From NCBI GenBank assembly GCA_012845835.1, contig JABAKD010000011.1, positions 3,186,697 to 3,250,696 on the forward strand: a stretch of 64,000 nt of DNA, written 5' to 3'. Origin of the DNA: Undaria pinnatifida. Its lineage: Eukaryota; Sar; Phaeophyceae; Laminariales; Alariaceae. Within the stretch, counting starts at the first letter, position 1. Each line of letters starts with the position of its first letter. A program made the translations under genes and the position numbers. Below are positions 1-12,500 of this stretch, piece by piece. Below the pieces are notes generated by a model. That model did not search any database. It saw only the letters and a program-made list of their open reading frames with translations, and was not told the origin of the DNA.

Positions 1-805
1 ACATATCGTCGATATATGCGTGTGACGGCCCAGTAAACCAGAGGAACGTATGGTATGGCCCGTGAGAGACTACACATCCTGCTGCGATGAATTTCTTCGC
101 CGTTTCTCCAACCCGCCAAAAACAGCAGGCGGGCATACACACAATGAACGTCACGGGCTTTGGATTCTTGTTATTTTTTCTCGTCGAGATATTTCCGTAG
201 AAGTATCGCTCGGCGTTTGCGCTTTCCCCGTTGACGAGGAATTGTGCTCGGAATCTCGCCCGGGGAGGGGTGTTATCTTTGCGCGTTATACGGTACGGTG
301 AGGTACAAATCACAAGGTTGTAGTGTGGGGGGGGTGAAATTCCGTTCGTACCATTTCAAGACATTAGATATTTTCGGTCTTCAAGGGAGACGGTATCGTA
401 TGCACAGTTATTAACAGCAACCCGTCCTTTGCCCCATGATATGTTCTTTTTAATGATCACTTTTACTTTCGAGCTCAAATTCATCACAGCAGGAGGTAAG
501 TCTAAACCCTCAGCGATCTACCCCCCGGACAAGCCGTGGTCCACAGGTGCCGTCCCCGTCCCCTCCCCGGCACGCGGTACACGGGCCTTTATTTTTAGTC
601 TTCGCAGACGGTTAATTTTAGCATTCACACTGTTCGTCGATGTTTTTCCTTACACCAGCGTTCCCTTTTTTACTCGTCGATGTCCTTCCTGCTTTTTCAG
701 CATTCCCCCTACTGCTGTCCGTCGGTATCTTTTCCCTCTCAGCGTTTCCCACTGCTCTCTATTTTCCTCCTCTAAAGGCAGGTTTTTGTGTGAAGTATAG
801 AACAC

Positions 806-1035
806 TGATTCTACGATAGCCCCCGCGCCAAAACCAGCAATTTTCTTTAACGAACGTTTCATGGCTGCTTCACACGAGGAAGGGAGCTATTAAAAAAAAG
901 GTTTCCACATGTTTTCTTGCTTGCAAACATGGATTATCGAACGATGACGACGTCGGGGTGGCAAGGGGCACCGTATTTCAGGAGACACAGCCGGGAGCTG
1001 GTTTCAAAACCGGCGATTTGTTAAAGGAAAGAGGC
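806..1035 (-). mobile_element. TIR-family copy A (3' end degraded)
   Basis: Opens with GATTCTACGATAGCCCCC, followed by the family body (GGCTGCTTCACACGAGGAAG, CGAACGATGACGACGTCGGG, CGTATTTCAGGAGACAC). The far terminal repeat is not intact. Confidence 0.6.
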
Positions 1036-1073
1036 CTCAGAAAAAAAATGGTGCACACCTATAGTATCAATGA

Positions 1074-1318
1074 GTCGTTCTACGGTAGCCCCCCCAACTT
1101 TTCTGTAACGAAATCGCCGGTTTTGAAACCAGCTCCCAGCCGTATCGCTTGAAATACGGTGCCCCTTGCCGCTCCGACGTCATCGTTCGATACTCCTTTG
1201 CACACAAGAAAGTGTAATGATATACTATTTTCATGGAATCCTTTCTCGTGTCGCGCAGCTATGAAATGTTCGATGAAGGATATCACCGGTTTAGGGGGGG
1301 GGCTATCGTAGAATCAGC
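1074..1318 (+). mobile_element. TIR-family copy B
   Basis: About 245 bp from GTTCTACGGTAGCCCCCCC to GGGGGCTATCGTAGAATCAG. Both ends match as inverted repeats. It lies next to copy A in the opposite orientation. Confidence 0.75.
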
Positions 1319-1428
1319 CTCATGCGTTATTTTCTCCCCCTCCAAAACATGGGTAAAGTCCCGAGAGGGTTATAGACGAATCAACTATTGCTTTTCTTTC
1401 GAATTTCATTTTTTGTTTTTCTGCGCAG

Positions 1429-2454
1429 GCGTCTTCATCGTCGCCTGCTGCAGCTGCCACCGCAAACGCTACCCCTCGAGGGACGGCGGTAAACGCGTCC
1501 GCGGTGGAGGAGCTCCTGGGTGGCAACAGGTTAAACGGCAAGGCTCGGGGGGAAAGCGGAGCCGAGTTGATCCACGAAGAGGTTTTGGCGTCGTGCGCGC
1601 TGATGCTTATCCGTATTTTGTCGCACGCTGCTAAGAACCACCAACACCACCACCAAAGTCCCGACAAAATAATTGCTAAGCCCAACATTAAAAGCGGTCC
1701 CGCTGAAAGCGTTCCCGACGAAAGCGCAGATTTTGGTTCCGACCATAAAAGCGCTGCCGACCTAGAAAGCGTTTCCGACGCTGAAAAAATCAATCGCGAC
1801 GAAAAAAATACCGTTTCCGGAAAAAGCGCTGAGGTCGCCAATAATTTTCCCGGCGAAAAGAGTGCTTCCGACAAAAAAAGCGCTCAGACCAATCGAGGCG
1901 GGGGCTCCACCACCACCGCCGAAGCTTCTTGTCACAACCGCAGTAGGCCTACCGCCGACACCAACAGTAGTAACGGGAGGAGGTCCAGCACTGATGCCAA
2001 TGTCAATGGTAACGGGGTAACTATCCCCGACCAGATCATCGCGGCAGTCGGGTGCTGCTTGTCGTTCGTTGCCCAAGAGATAGACCTCGCCGCAGGACCC
2101 CGCGGCGCCATGGAGTCCGTTCTCTCCCTCCTCCTGCCCCCAGCCGGTTTACGGGTCAGAGAGCAAGCGGCGCTCATACTCGGTGTCATCGCCGGACACG
2201 GGCGTCGGCTATCCTCCGAGTTTGAAGCTGCTTCCTCCGGCTTTCAAGCAAGGTCAGCAACAGTTGTAGCAGCGGCGGGGCGGGGAGGGGGCAACACAAT
2301 ACGTGACAACACAGGCGGTGAGGGTGGCGGTGCTATCGGGGCTTCTGACGGAGTTCGTGGAGAAGGATTCGGGACTATTGGGGGCGGGCAGGGGGAACGG
2401 TTGACGTTATGGAGGCGTTTTTGCGCTGGCATTGTCGGGGGAACGGGTGCCCAG
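1429..2454 (+). CDS. exon 1 in window: N-terminal armadillo/HEAT-like region
   Basis: Phase 0 in and out, 342 codons, from acceptor CAG (1426-1428) to donor CAG|GTGAGC. The start is Ala/Ser/Thr-rich, followed by a helical stretch around LASCALMLIRILSHAA, then a Lys/Ser/Asp-rich repeat built on variations of 'KSA..D' (roughly 1670-1900). A second helical block contains AMESVLSLLLPP and VREQAALILGVIAG, typical of armadillo/HEAT helices. The tail is glycine-rich. No initiator is assigned because the exon opens with an acceptor, so coding sequence probably continues upstream. Confidence 0.7.
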
Positions 2455-5400
2455 GTGAGCTGCGAAACGCTGCAGCGAACACATATGAAACACGCTACAT
2501 CATAGGGACAACCTTTTTGTTTTTTTGTAAGGGTCCTCACTTTTAAAAGAGCTCTGTTTGTTTACCCCACCCCAAAACGTTTTTTTTTTTTCTAATTAAA
2601 ATGGAAGCAAGGCAACCTGATCAGAACAGACTCATGGGGGCCGAGGCATATATTTATGCATATATATATTCCAACTTTCTCGAAAAAAACTCCCAACGAT
2701 CTTGGGTTAAGGAGCCCTGTCTTTTCATTTCAGATTTGTTTTTTGAGCTCCTTAGATGGAGAACGACCGGTTAGTCTAACATTATGTTTCACGTATAGTT
2801 TGTTTTGGGGCCGGAGCATAGAAACCTCGATCGGGTTCGCGCGAACGAACGCCTTCCAAGCCGTGTTTTTGGGTGAGATAAATGGAGCTCCCTCCTCTCT
2901 CATGGCAGGGGAGCTCGGAAACTTCTCTAGAATCTGCTGAACCCCTATCCGCGTAGGGTGACTCCAAACGGTGCTACCTCTGTTATCGATAGCGCGCGCC
3001 GCATGCCACTAGGGAGTATAGGCTGTTCTCTTCAGGACGCGTGCTACGGTAGAAGTGCACTTTCTTTTTCTGAAGCTTAGTCATTTTAGGAGCCTTAAGA
3101 CACGTCCTTCTCAACACTTGAACTGATTTGGACAAAAAAAATAGTTGAAAAAAGGTATACCTCTATTGTAGCACGCGAAAGAAAAGGAGCTCTGCTTGTG
3201 TACCTTGTCGAAACTGACCTCTGAGGGTAACCCGATGACCGATCCGATGGCGGCCTCGGTATACGACGCACGGTGTATTGTAAAAAACACCGATGTTGTT
3301 CCAGCGACACGTTCATACTTTTCTTCAAGTTGAAGAACCCCCCGCTGCCAGCCATAGTTTTGTTTTTACCGAAAAGTACTACGTACAATCTTAGCACGCG
3401 TCAGCGGTGGGGAGGGATCTGTCGATGGGGAAAATCGCAACTTTTTCAGCAGCCGCGTGAGTTTATGCGTTATTGCGCATTAAGATGTGTTGGCTTCGCC
3501 GAAAACAAGGCCAGTCTGCGACCTTCAGCAAGCCGATCTCCTCGCATCATATCCCTACGTTCCTCCCTCCTCTTCCCGCCGTCACCGAACTCGAACAACA
3601 ATTCATCCCGATGATGCTTGATGGAGTCTGCAACGCTGACAGGTATTCGAGCCACCCGATGCTTTGCACGAGCCCATAATATTTAAGCTCTGCCGAAAAC
3701 AAGGCAAGCTTGTGCACTTTGGTACGCCGGTGTCCTTTGAAAATAGCGCTGCATGTCGAGGCTCTGTCTTCATGAGAAAGATCAAAAGTCGAGGCTCATA
3801 ACCTGATAGAAATAAACAAGCCGTAATTCGTAATTCGATATCCTCGCATGGTACCACTACGTTCCTCCCCCCTCCCTTCTCTTCCCGCTGCCGCCTAAAC
3901 CTCGAAGAGCGTCATCCTAGAAAATGCTTGATTGAGCCTCACCTGGCCCTCCGTCAAGAGCTAACATTCTTTTGCGCCAGCAACGTCGCCAACTTTCCTT
4001 TCTCCTTTTCCAACTGCCGCCTAAACCTCGAACAGCGCACGTCATCACATAGAATGATTCGTTTTTTTTGCCCCCCCCCTGGAAGGCATTCCATAAGCAA
4101 GAAATGAGACAAAAGGTGCCGAAGTCCGTCTTACGAGTGGTTCTTGGAAGGATCCAGTTCACCTTTCATGCGACTCGCCGATCACCTCACGGCGCTCCGC
4201 GCTTAGTGCAAGCAATGTCTGTCTGGTTGGTGAAAACCCGACGTGCTCCGTCCCGGCATAGTAGGGATGCGAGGGTCTATGGTCGTACGACAACATGCAC
4301 AAATTGAATACACCCCCCCCCCCCCGCGCCCTGGAAGAAGGAATTCGACCCGCCCAATGTTTCGCATGAAGCAGTATTACGTAGCTCTGTCTGAAACGTT
4401 TGCAAGCTTGTTGCAATTTCAGAAAAGCCGGTGTCCTCTGACAGCATGCTTAACGCGTGTCGTCTCTACGAGAAGATCAAGATTTGAGGAGCTTTCAAAA
4501 ACCTGAAATAAAAAAACCAATAGCTCATCATTTTCGCGTCAAACCGCTGACGTTCCTCCCTCTGTTTCCCACCACCACCGAAACTGAAACAACGTTCGCC
4601 AAACCACAGATAATGATAGACTGCGCCTCCCCTGGCCCCCCATCAGATATCCGAACAGCCCTGCTCATATCAGTTCACCACGCCCCCCCCCCCCTTTTTC
4701 TCCCCGTTGCTACCTAAAACTCAAGCAGCCTCATCATCACAGATGTGCTTGATTGTGCCCTAGATGCCTACCCCGTACCATGTCACTTTATTTGCTCCCC
4801 CCCACCTCTCCTCGAACACCCCCCCCCCCGCCTTCCCTCTCCGGTGTCGCCTAAACTCAAACAACTGCGTAATCACAGATCATAATCTTGATAAGCTCTC
4901 CGGCGCGACCCAACAGTATTTCCCTTAACCATGTCTACGCCCCTCCCCATCCCCCTCCCCCTTCCCTCACCCATTGCTCCGTAAACCTCCAACATCATCA
5001 TCACAGATAATGCTTGATTGCGCCTCACCCGGCCCTCCGTCAAGACCCAACACCCTCCTCCTCCGAGAGCGCGCGGCGCGCGCGTTGTCCTTGGTGTGTC
5101 TTTGCGCCGGCGCTACCCCAGCATCGTCTGTTGTGTTGGCGGGCCTCGTTCTCCTGTTGCAGTGTCGGGACGCGGGAGTGGTCGGAGAAGCGGCCGCGGC
5201 CGCCTTGTGGGCGCTGTGCCACGCGCCCGTCAACAGAAAAGCTTTGTCCAAGATGAGGTACGTTTTTTGGGGTGGCCGAGCACAAGTAAATGAACAAGAG
5301 CTCAACCATAATCATTTGGTGCATGTACATGTCAGTAATTCAATGAGTACACGAACACACATTTTTCACCTTGAAAGGGTTTTATCTTCGAAGGGAGACG

Positions 5401-8400
5401 GTATGTTGCGAGTGCGTCGTTGTTGCCGCCCTGTAAATGCCTGCCATCTTGCATCTAACTCCCTTCTCAAAACCCAACAACTGCCGCGGGGTGCCTGACC
5501 GACGTTTTTTTGGCGGCAGGACTGTACCATCCTTGCTAACGCTGTGTGAATGGAGCCGAGAGCGCGATTATCGTTCGCTGCACGTCTTTTCCCTGACCAC
5601 CCTCTACATACTGTCTCAGGTATGTTGTAGACATGGCGTTCGGTCACGCGTCGGAGTTCGTGTGATCGGCGAAAATTGAAATCTTACGACTAGACAAGAG
5701 TTGAAAAAAAAAAAAAGAATGACACCTCGCCTGTGAAACCGAAAGTTTTTTTTTTTCGTAGAGATTCATCTTTTGCACTCTGTGGTGTTGCATGTGCTAC
5801 GGTGTGCACCAGTTGAAGCAAAAAGAGTCGAAGCCCCCACATATTCAACTATTTTCTTGCACGCGTCTTCAACGGTCAGACCCTACATGAACTATTGCCT
5901 CCTCTCATACGCCGTCCAATACTCCTCTTCCCTAGGCATGTGGGGTTCTTTTACCTCGCGGCTAGTCAATAGTTTGATGGAAGAGTAACATTCCAACCAA
6001 CTGAATCAATATTAATAAGAGCGGAAAGAGCGAGAGCGTGAGTTGCAAAAAAATTGATGAAACACGACGATCATAAAAAAGCTTGAATGGTGGGAATGCT
6101 GAATGAACCCTATGCGCGATAAAAATCAAGGCACGTATCCGCGGGGGAGCGGGGGGGGGGGAAACCCTGTGACCACGGCTTGTCAAGAAGCTCGTTGAGC
6201 GGCAAAAGCTCTTACGGATTGAGTTGACGAGTTAAAGGTTATGGTTGAAAAAACACACACATCAATCTAGCGCGCCAGCCAGGTGCAAAAGTCGTAGAAA
6301 TATATAAAAAATTACCCCACACGACTCACTGTATCACCTACCTGGTAGGTACTTAATTCCTTGCCTACGACTTACGATTAGTATTAAGCATAGTCAGTCA
6401 ACTCATGTTAACACCTTGTCGGCGATTTGCTTTTAGTATTGGAACTCAACTTACAGGAATGCCGTGTCGGCGACGTACTGTTTGTAATAGTAAAATCGAC
6501 TTACAGCGCTACCCAGGCTGGTTAAAGGCTGGCAAGCAACCGGTCAAACGTGTCGGTTGTATAGCACTACGCACTACGCTAATGGAGACACGTAACTGAG
6601 AAGCTCAGCGGGTAGTGCCACACAACCAACAAAACGTACCGCGTGGAGACGAGAGAGCCCCGGAGATCCCCATCACAAAGTCGGCGAGGTTCAAATCAAC
6701 GAACTCGCAAAACGTATGTTATATTTGGTTGTATAGCACTACCCACTGAACTATGGGATCACGTGACCGAGTAGCTCAGTGGGTGGTGCTATGTATACCC
6801 CAAAAAAAACCGATAACAATGTCGACGCAACTCCACAAACAATATTTTTAGGCCTTCCCCGACGCACGTTGCCAGATAACATAGTCGGATTCACCAGATA
6901 GGTCAATTTACATTGTCTCACCCCCCCCCCGTCCAACACCCTCCAACCGTAACCCTTTAGAATTGATCCCATAGATTTGGGAGATAAAATACTTTGAATT
7001 AATGAGGATTTTTTTTACAGCAGTAAACGGGGATACATGGAAGGGTTTTCGTGGGTCAGGTTGAGTCAGGGTAACCCGTCCTGACCCGCGAGGGTATTTC
7101 AACACCTCCTGACCCGACCCGACACGGCCTGACACGGCCCGACCCGACCCGACCCGACCCGTCACGTGAGAAATCGAACACCTCCTGACCGGACCCCACT
7201 CGACCCGCGAGAGTTTGAAAAACCTCCTGACGTGATCGGCGGGTCGGGTCAGGACCCATGAAAACCCATGGTTAAATGGACTGTTTTGGGTTTAACCGTA
7301 CCCGTATCGACTACCATGGTACCCTTCCCCCCCTCCGCTTCCGCCAGGAACCGGAAAACGCCTTGCAGGTATCTGTTCAGCGCGGGAGCATCGCTAAGCT
7401 CGTGTCGTGGGCAACTCCCGCCCAAGCCGGCAGCGGTAGCGGGAAGGGGTCGCAAATGACGGAACAGGATAGCGCCAAGACCACCAGCTGCCTTGGCGTA
7501 ATACGAAGGTATGGTACAGTAGCGGCTTTGATGTTGGAACAAGGCCGTTTCTTGCCTTGTATGGCAAACATATCTTTTTGCTTGCGAGGTGTGCGCAGGC
7601 TTCCATTGTTGTTAATGGGGCATACAGATGGAGGTGGAACGACCGAGGGGCTGTTCTTTTTTTCGCCCTGTGTGAAAAACAAAGCCCCCTCATTGGCGGG
7701 TGCGTGCAGGCCTCCGGTGTTTACTTCGTCTGCTTTTTCCGTTTGCCTGCTGTCTGTTTGCCTTTGCTGCGTGCAGCTGTCTTTCGTGTATTGTGTTTTT
7801 TGCTTCCTTGATTTCGAAAGTTGTCTCGGCGTAATACGGAGGTATTATACAGTAGCAGCTTTTTGCTGCTGTCATAACGTTATTGGAAAATATAGCTTTG
7901 ATATGCGGGGTGCGTACAGGCTTCCATTATTTTAATGAAGCATATAAACAAGAGATCGGAACGACCGAGGGGGCGTTCTTTGTTTCGCCTTGTGTGGAAA
8001 ACAAAGCCCCCTCATCGGCGGGTGCGTGCAGGCCTCCATCGTTCCGTTCGTATGCTTTTTCTGTTTGCCTGGTGCTGTCTGTTTGCCTTTGCGGTGTGCC
8101 GCTGCCTTTCGTGTATTGTGTTTCTTGCATCCTTGATGGTTGCGTGAAGTGTCTTGGCTTAACACGTAGTATTAATAGTTAGGATTTAGGTGTAGAGTAC
8201 TGAAATAATTCTACGACAAGTGTAGTGTTGATAAAACTTGTACGCGAAGTAAATCATTAAAAGGCAGGGCATTCATGATGTGAATATCGTAGCAGGATTA
8301 TAAAAGGTGCAGAAACTACAGCGGCGGTATATCTAACACTTTTGACGACAACCATTGGGATAATTAAAACCACCCCAGCGGTGTGAAGAAGGCATTTCCA

Positions 8401-9457
8401 CAACGACGGAACAGAGAGATGCAAAGGCCACGAGCTGTCTTGGTGGCGTAACACGGAGGTAGGTTTTTTGTTGTACGTATTAATGGTAAACACCACTCTA
8501 GACGGAAATACAAGGACGGATTAGTTCAGTTTTTGTCCCGTGGTTTACTCCGTCATGAGGATGCTTTTCAGGGCGGTCGATGTTTAAGCTCATGCGTCAC
8601 ATGGTCGGATGACAAAAATATTGCCGGGTGTTGATTGACTGCTGCCCAGGTGTCTCCTGATTGATGCCCGAGGGGCATGGGAGGCGATAGCTGTTCCAAT
8701 CTGCCAAAAAAATACCAATTAGTTGCGATGATAGTCATTCCATCTGCGTGAAAAAAACATGAGTGACTGCCGCCCAAGCTATTGCATCTGTTGAGAATCC
8801 CCAACTGACTGCTGCTGCCCAGGTGCCTGCTGATCCCCGAGGGCATGAAAGCAGTCGCTACGGGTTTCGCAAGCTTTTCCTTGCTGGAGTTGGTGTTGGG
8901 CTTGCTGAGGGTTGGGGTTTGGGCGAAGTCGGTCTTCCCTCTTGCACTGAGAGAAGCCCAAGGGATCCTCTTCGCCCTGCAGGTGCCTTCAAGGAATACC
9001 TGGTATACATACAAATATATTTTTCAAATACGTCAGTTGCGAGTTCGACCAACTGAGTGGTTCTGTGCTTAGCTTTTTTTTGCAAGCTGCGTGCTCCGAT
9101 GTCGACCAATTGAGTGGTCCACGCTCAGCTTTGCAAACCTGCGTGATGCCTGCCTTTGAAACAATTATCGGCAAATAATAAAATAAGCGTAATAATCATA
9201 ACAATCATAAATAATGCTCTGTAACTAGCCCCAAGTATTGCGCAGTCTCTTTAACCTCTTTAGAGTTTAGGGCGTAAACCCCCTACGGACGAATGCAACG
9301 GGGAGAGGTGCCAACCTATGCGGGGGGCGTGGTCATGAATGAAAAAAATTCACTCGTGCTACGATAGAGGAAAAGCACCTTTCGTCCATAATATTTTCTC
9401 TGAAACATGACGGGGCTCCTTAACCCAATATCGTCGGAAAATACGCCCCCATTATTG

Positions 9458-9512
<55 letters not shown>

Positions 9513-12500
9513 GGTTGTTGTTGTGGTTGTTGTTGTTGTTGTTGTTGTTGTTGTGTATCTGGCCATGGGGATTTTTTTCAAGATTTTTTTCACATCCGGG
9601 ATCATAGCAGTTCTCCAAATCAGTTTTTTTGGGTTAAGAAGGACGTGTTTTAACCTCCGAAAGTGAGTAACCTCTATCGTAGCGCGCGTCAAGAAAGCAC
9701 TCAAGTTCCTGGCTTGGCTGGCCAATCCAAGGGCCACCTCGTGTCTGCTCACCTTGTCGGCAAGAGCGCCCCCCCCCCAACTCGCTTGCGTTCGTCGGCG
9801 CGCCTTTGCTACAGCCTGCGCGCAAAGAGCTCCACCACGAGACTGATCCCGCGATGGTGGTGCTCGTTTGGGATGTTTTACATTTCCCTCTTATCCAGAT
9901 TCCCAACGCAGACATGCCCCATTCTCTCTGTATTACACAACAAACATCGCTTTGTCCGTCAATTTTGTTTTCGCACGTTTGCAGACAAAACCTACCCTTT
10001 TTAGGCCGTAGATCCTACGGACACATATTCTTCAGTAAGGATGCACCTATGATTTTTTCGAAGGCGTTTTCCTCAGAGGGAGGAACTAATCACTTACTTC
10101 ACCCAAAATAAAACGCCTTGGAAGGCCAAAAAAATGAAAGCGCGAACCACCGATGAGCAACACCATCGGTCTAGGTAAAAAATCGAAATATTACTACCGA
10201 AAAAAATCAAGAAATGGCATTCTTAGGTGACGATTTGGGGTTAAGGAGCCCGGTCAAATTCAGAAAATATTTTAGGCAGGAAACGCTGCCGCAATCGTAG
10301 CGGCACGCGTCCCGTCTACCCTTCGCCCTCTCCTTAGCCCACCTAGATCCCTTCATACCCCAACCTTTAGGAAGAATAAAGAGTCGCCCCCTCCCTCCCC
10401 TTCCCCCCCGTATGTAGTATGGTCGTATTGATTTTTTCTAGCGTTTTTTTGTCTGTGTGTGTTTTCCCTTTTTTGGCGCGTTCGACGATAGAGCCAACGC
10501 CTTTGTCTGGCTGAAGTGTTTTTCGACACGGAGCTCTTTAACCCCAAATCGTCGGTATTCCACTTTTTTTTTTTTTTTTTGGCAGATATAAAATTGGGTT
10601 TTGTACCGAGGCCATGGAGCCTTTCCATCATGCTTTCACTTTCAGCTTGCCTTAAACGTAAAAAAAAAAAAACAGCGTCTTTGTTTAAGAGGGGCATAGT
10701 ACTAATAGCATAGAGCTCCCTCAAGGGGTTAGGAGCCTCAGACAAAAAAACGGTACACCTTAACAGTAGCATCTGTGTGTGTCTCTTTGTATTTCTCCAA
10801 GAGCCGTGCCGAGTACCGTGGCAGCACTGCTGCGGGTGGGTCTGTGGCGGTGGGGCTGTGCCAGCGTGGAAGACGCCCTAACTCCCGTCCCCGCGGTCTC
10901 CAGCACGACACGCTACCCTTAACCCCAACCCTAACCCTAACCCTAAGCGCGTCCTACGGAGCGGGGGGGGGAGTGGGAGAGAGGGGGGGAAGGGGGGGGG
11001 GAGGGGGGGGCAAGAAGTTTCTGACTGTAGAAGAGGCTTCCTCAAAGGGTAGCCAAAATACCGTTGAAAATGCCGTTGGTGCTTTCCGTCATGTATTCGC
11101 TACAAAGTCTTTTCCGCAAGCCACACGAACGAAACGCCCTCCGCGTTCACAAGATAGCGCAGAAGAAGTGCGGCGTGTTTCATACTTGTTCAAGGCAACT
11201 AAGCACTATAGCTTTCACAAAACGTTTGGAAAATCCGTGCCATCTTCGGTCAAAACGCCATCTGCAGGCATTGAAAAACATGCAAGTACCGGTGCCACGC
11301 TCGGTTCCTCGCCCTAACCCTAGCCCTAACCCATTGGATTGGATAAGTGATGGCATTATCTTTTGTTTTTTTCTCAAAATTCAGGTTTCTGGGTGAAGAG
11401 GAGTCCCTGAAAAAAAAAGCAAAAGTTTGCACCTTCACCGCAGCATGCCTGTAGTCCTAGCCCAAACCCTACCCCTCACCTTGTAACCCTAACCCCCAAC
11501 CCTACAAACCATAACCCTATAACTTTAACCCTTAACCATACCCCTAACCCTATAATCCTAACCCCCAACCCTACTAACCATAACCCTACAACCTTAACCC
11601 CTAACCCTAACCCTAGCCCTATAACCTTAACCCCCAACCTCACAAACCATAACCCCATAACCTTAACCCCTAACCCTGACCCTAACCCCCAACCCTACTA
11701 ACCCTAACCCTATAACCCTAACCCCCAACCCTACTAACCCTAACCCTATAACCTTAACCCCTAACCCTAACCCTGACACTAACCCCAGCCCTAGCGATAA
11801 CCCCTAAACTTAATCCGTAACCCTAGCCCTAGCGATAACCCTACCCCTCTCTTGCGTTCGCTGAAAAAAGAGTCGTGCGGAGTACCGTGGCTACTGCGAG
11901 CGAATTTGCGGCGGGGACACTTCCGCCGTCGAGGACACCTTATCCCTTCAGCTGGAGCGAACCGGCCCCCAGTGCGAAGGCCTAGCGGGGGATGCGGTGG
12001 TCGGACTGGCGAGCATTTCGATGACGCTTGTGTCCCGACGTCGCTTAGCTGTCAACGGCACGGTGGAAAGCATCGGTAGGCTGCTGGCACGCGGAATGCG
12101 TGGGGGGGGGAGCGGGGGTGGTGGCGTCGGCGGCGGTAGTGGTGGCGGCGGTGGCGGCGGGAGCAAGGAGTGGAAGGGCGGTCGGGAAGCTATTAGGAGC
12201 TTGGTGAGTGTAATCCGTTGGCGTGGCTTTGGCTAGACCCTTGTCATTTGACGTTAGTTGACGTTTTATGGGGGTGCTCTTTATTGTTCTCTCGAATTTC
12301 GCGTATTTATGGGGTGTTTTCGTTTTGTGTGGGGCGGGCGGGAGGGCGGGGGTGGTGGTGGTGGTGGTGGTGGTGGTGGTGGTGGGAGCAAGAAGCGGAA
12401 GGCGGTCGAGATTCCATCAGGAATTCGGTGAGAGCTCGCACTTGTTTCCGCTGCCTTGGCTGTTTTTCTTTTTTCGTTTGTTTCTTTTTTGGGCGTGTTT

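Larger units (their letters stand above)
1..1428. other. upstream or intronic DNA, no supported gene
   Basis: No convincing coding exon is visible here. The open frames are short and antisense to repeats. The segment from about 806 to 1318 is two copies of the TIR family in opposite orientation. The first supported exon begins after a pyrimidine-rich tract and CAG at 1426-1428, in phase 0, so the true 5' end of the long gene is probably further upstream, outside or at the edge of the window. Confidence 0.5.
5258..7380. other. intron 2
   Basis: No exon seen. It contains imperfect hairpins around 6558-6625 and 6731-6798 built on the text 'CTCAGTGGGTAGTGCTATAC', and a GGGTC/GACCC-rich stretch at about 7040-7255. 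Confidence 0.45.

Noticed and set aside
10775-11317. 180-codon open frame starting with SRAEYRG-like text
   Set aside because: It is the exon 4 relic running into telomere-like and G-rich DNA, with no consistent exon structure.
11455-11850. Chromosome end
   Set aside because: Telomere-like repeats are degenerate and lie between coding exons, so they are interstitial.
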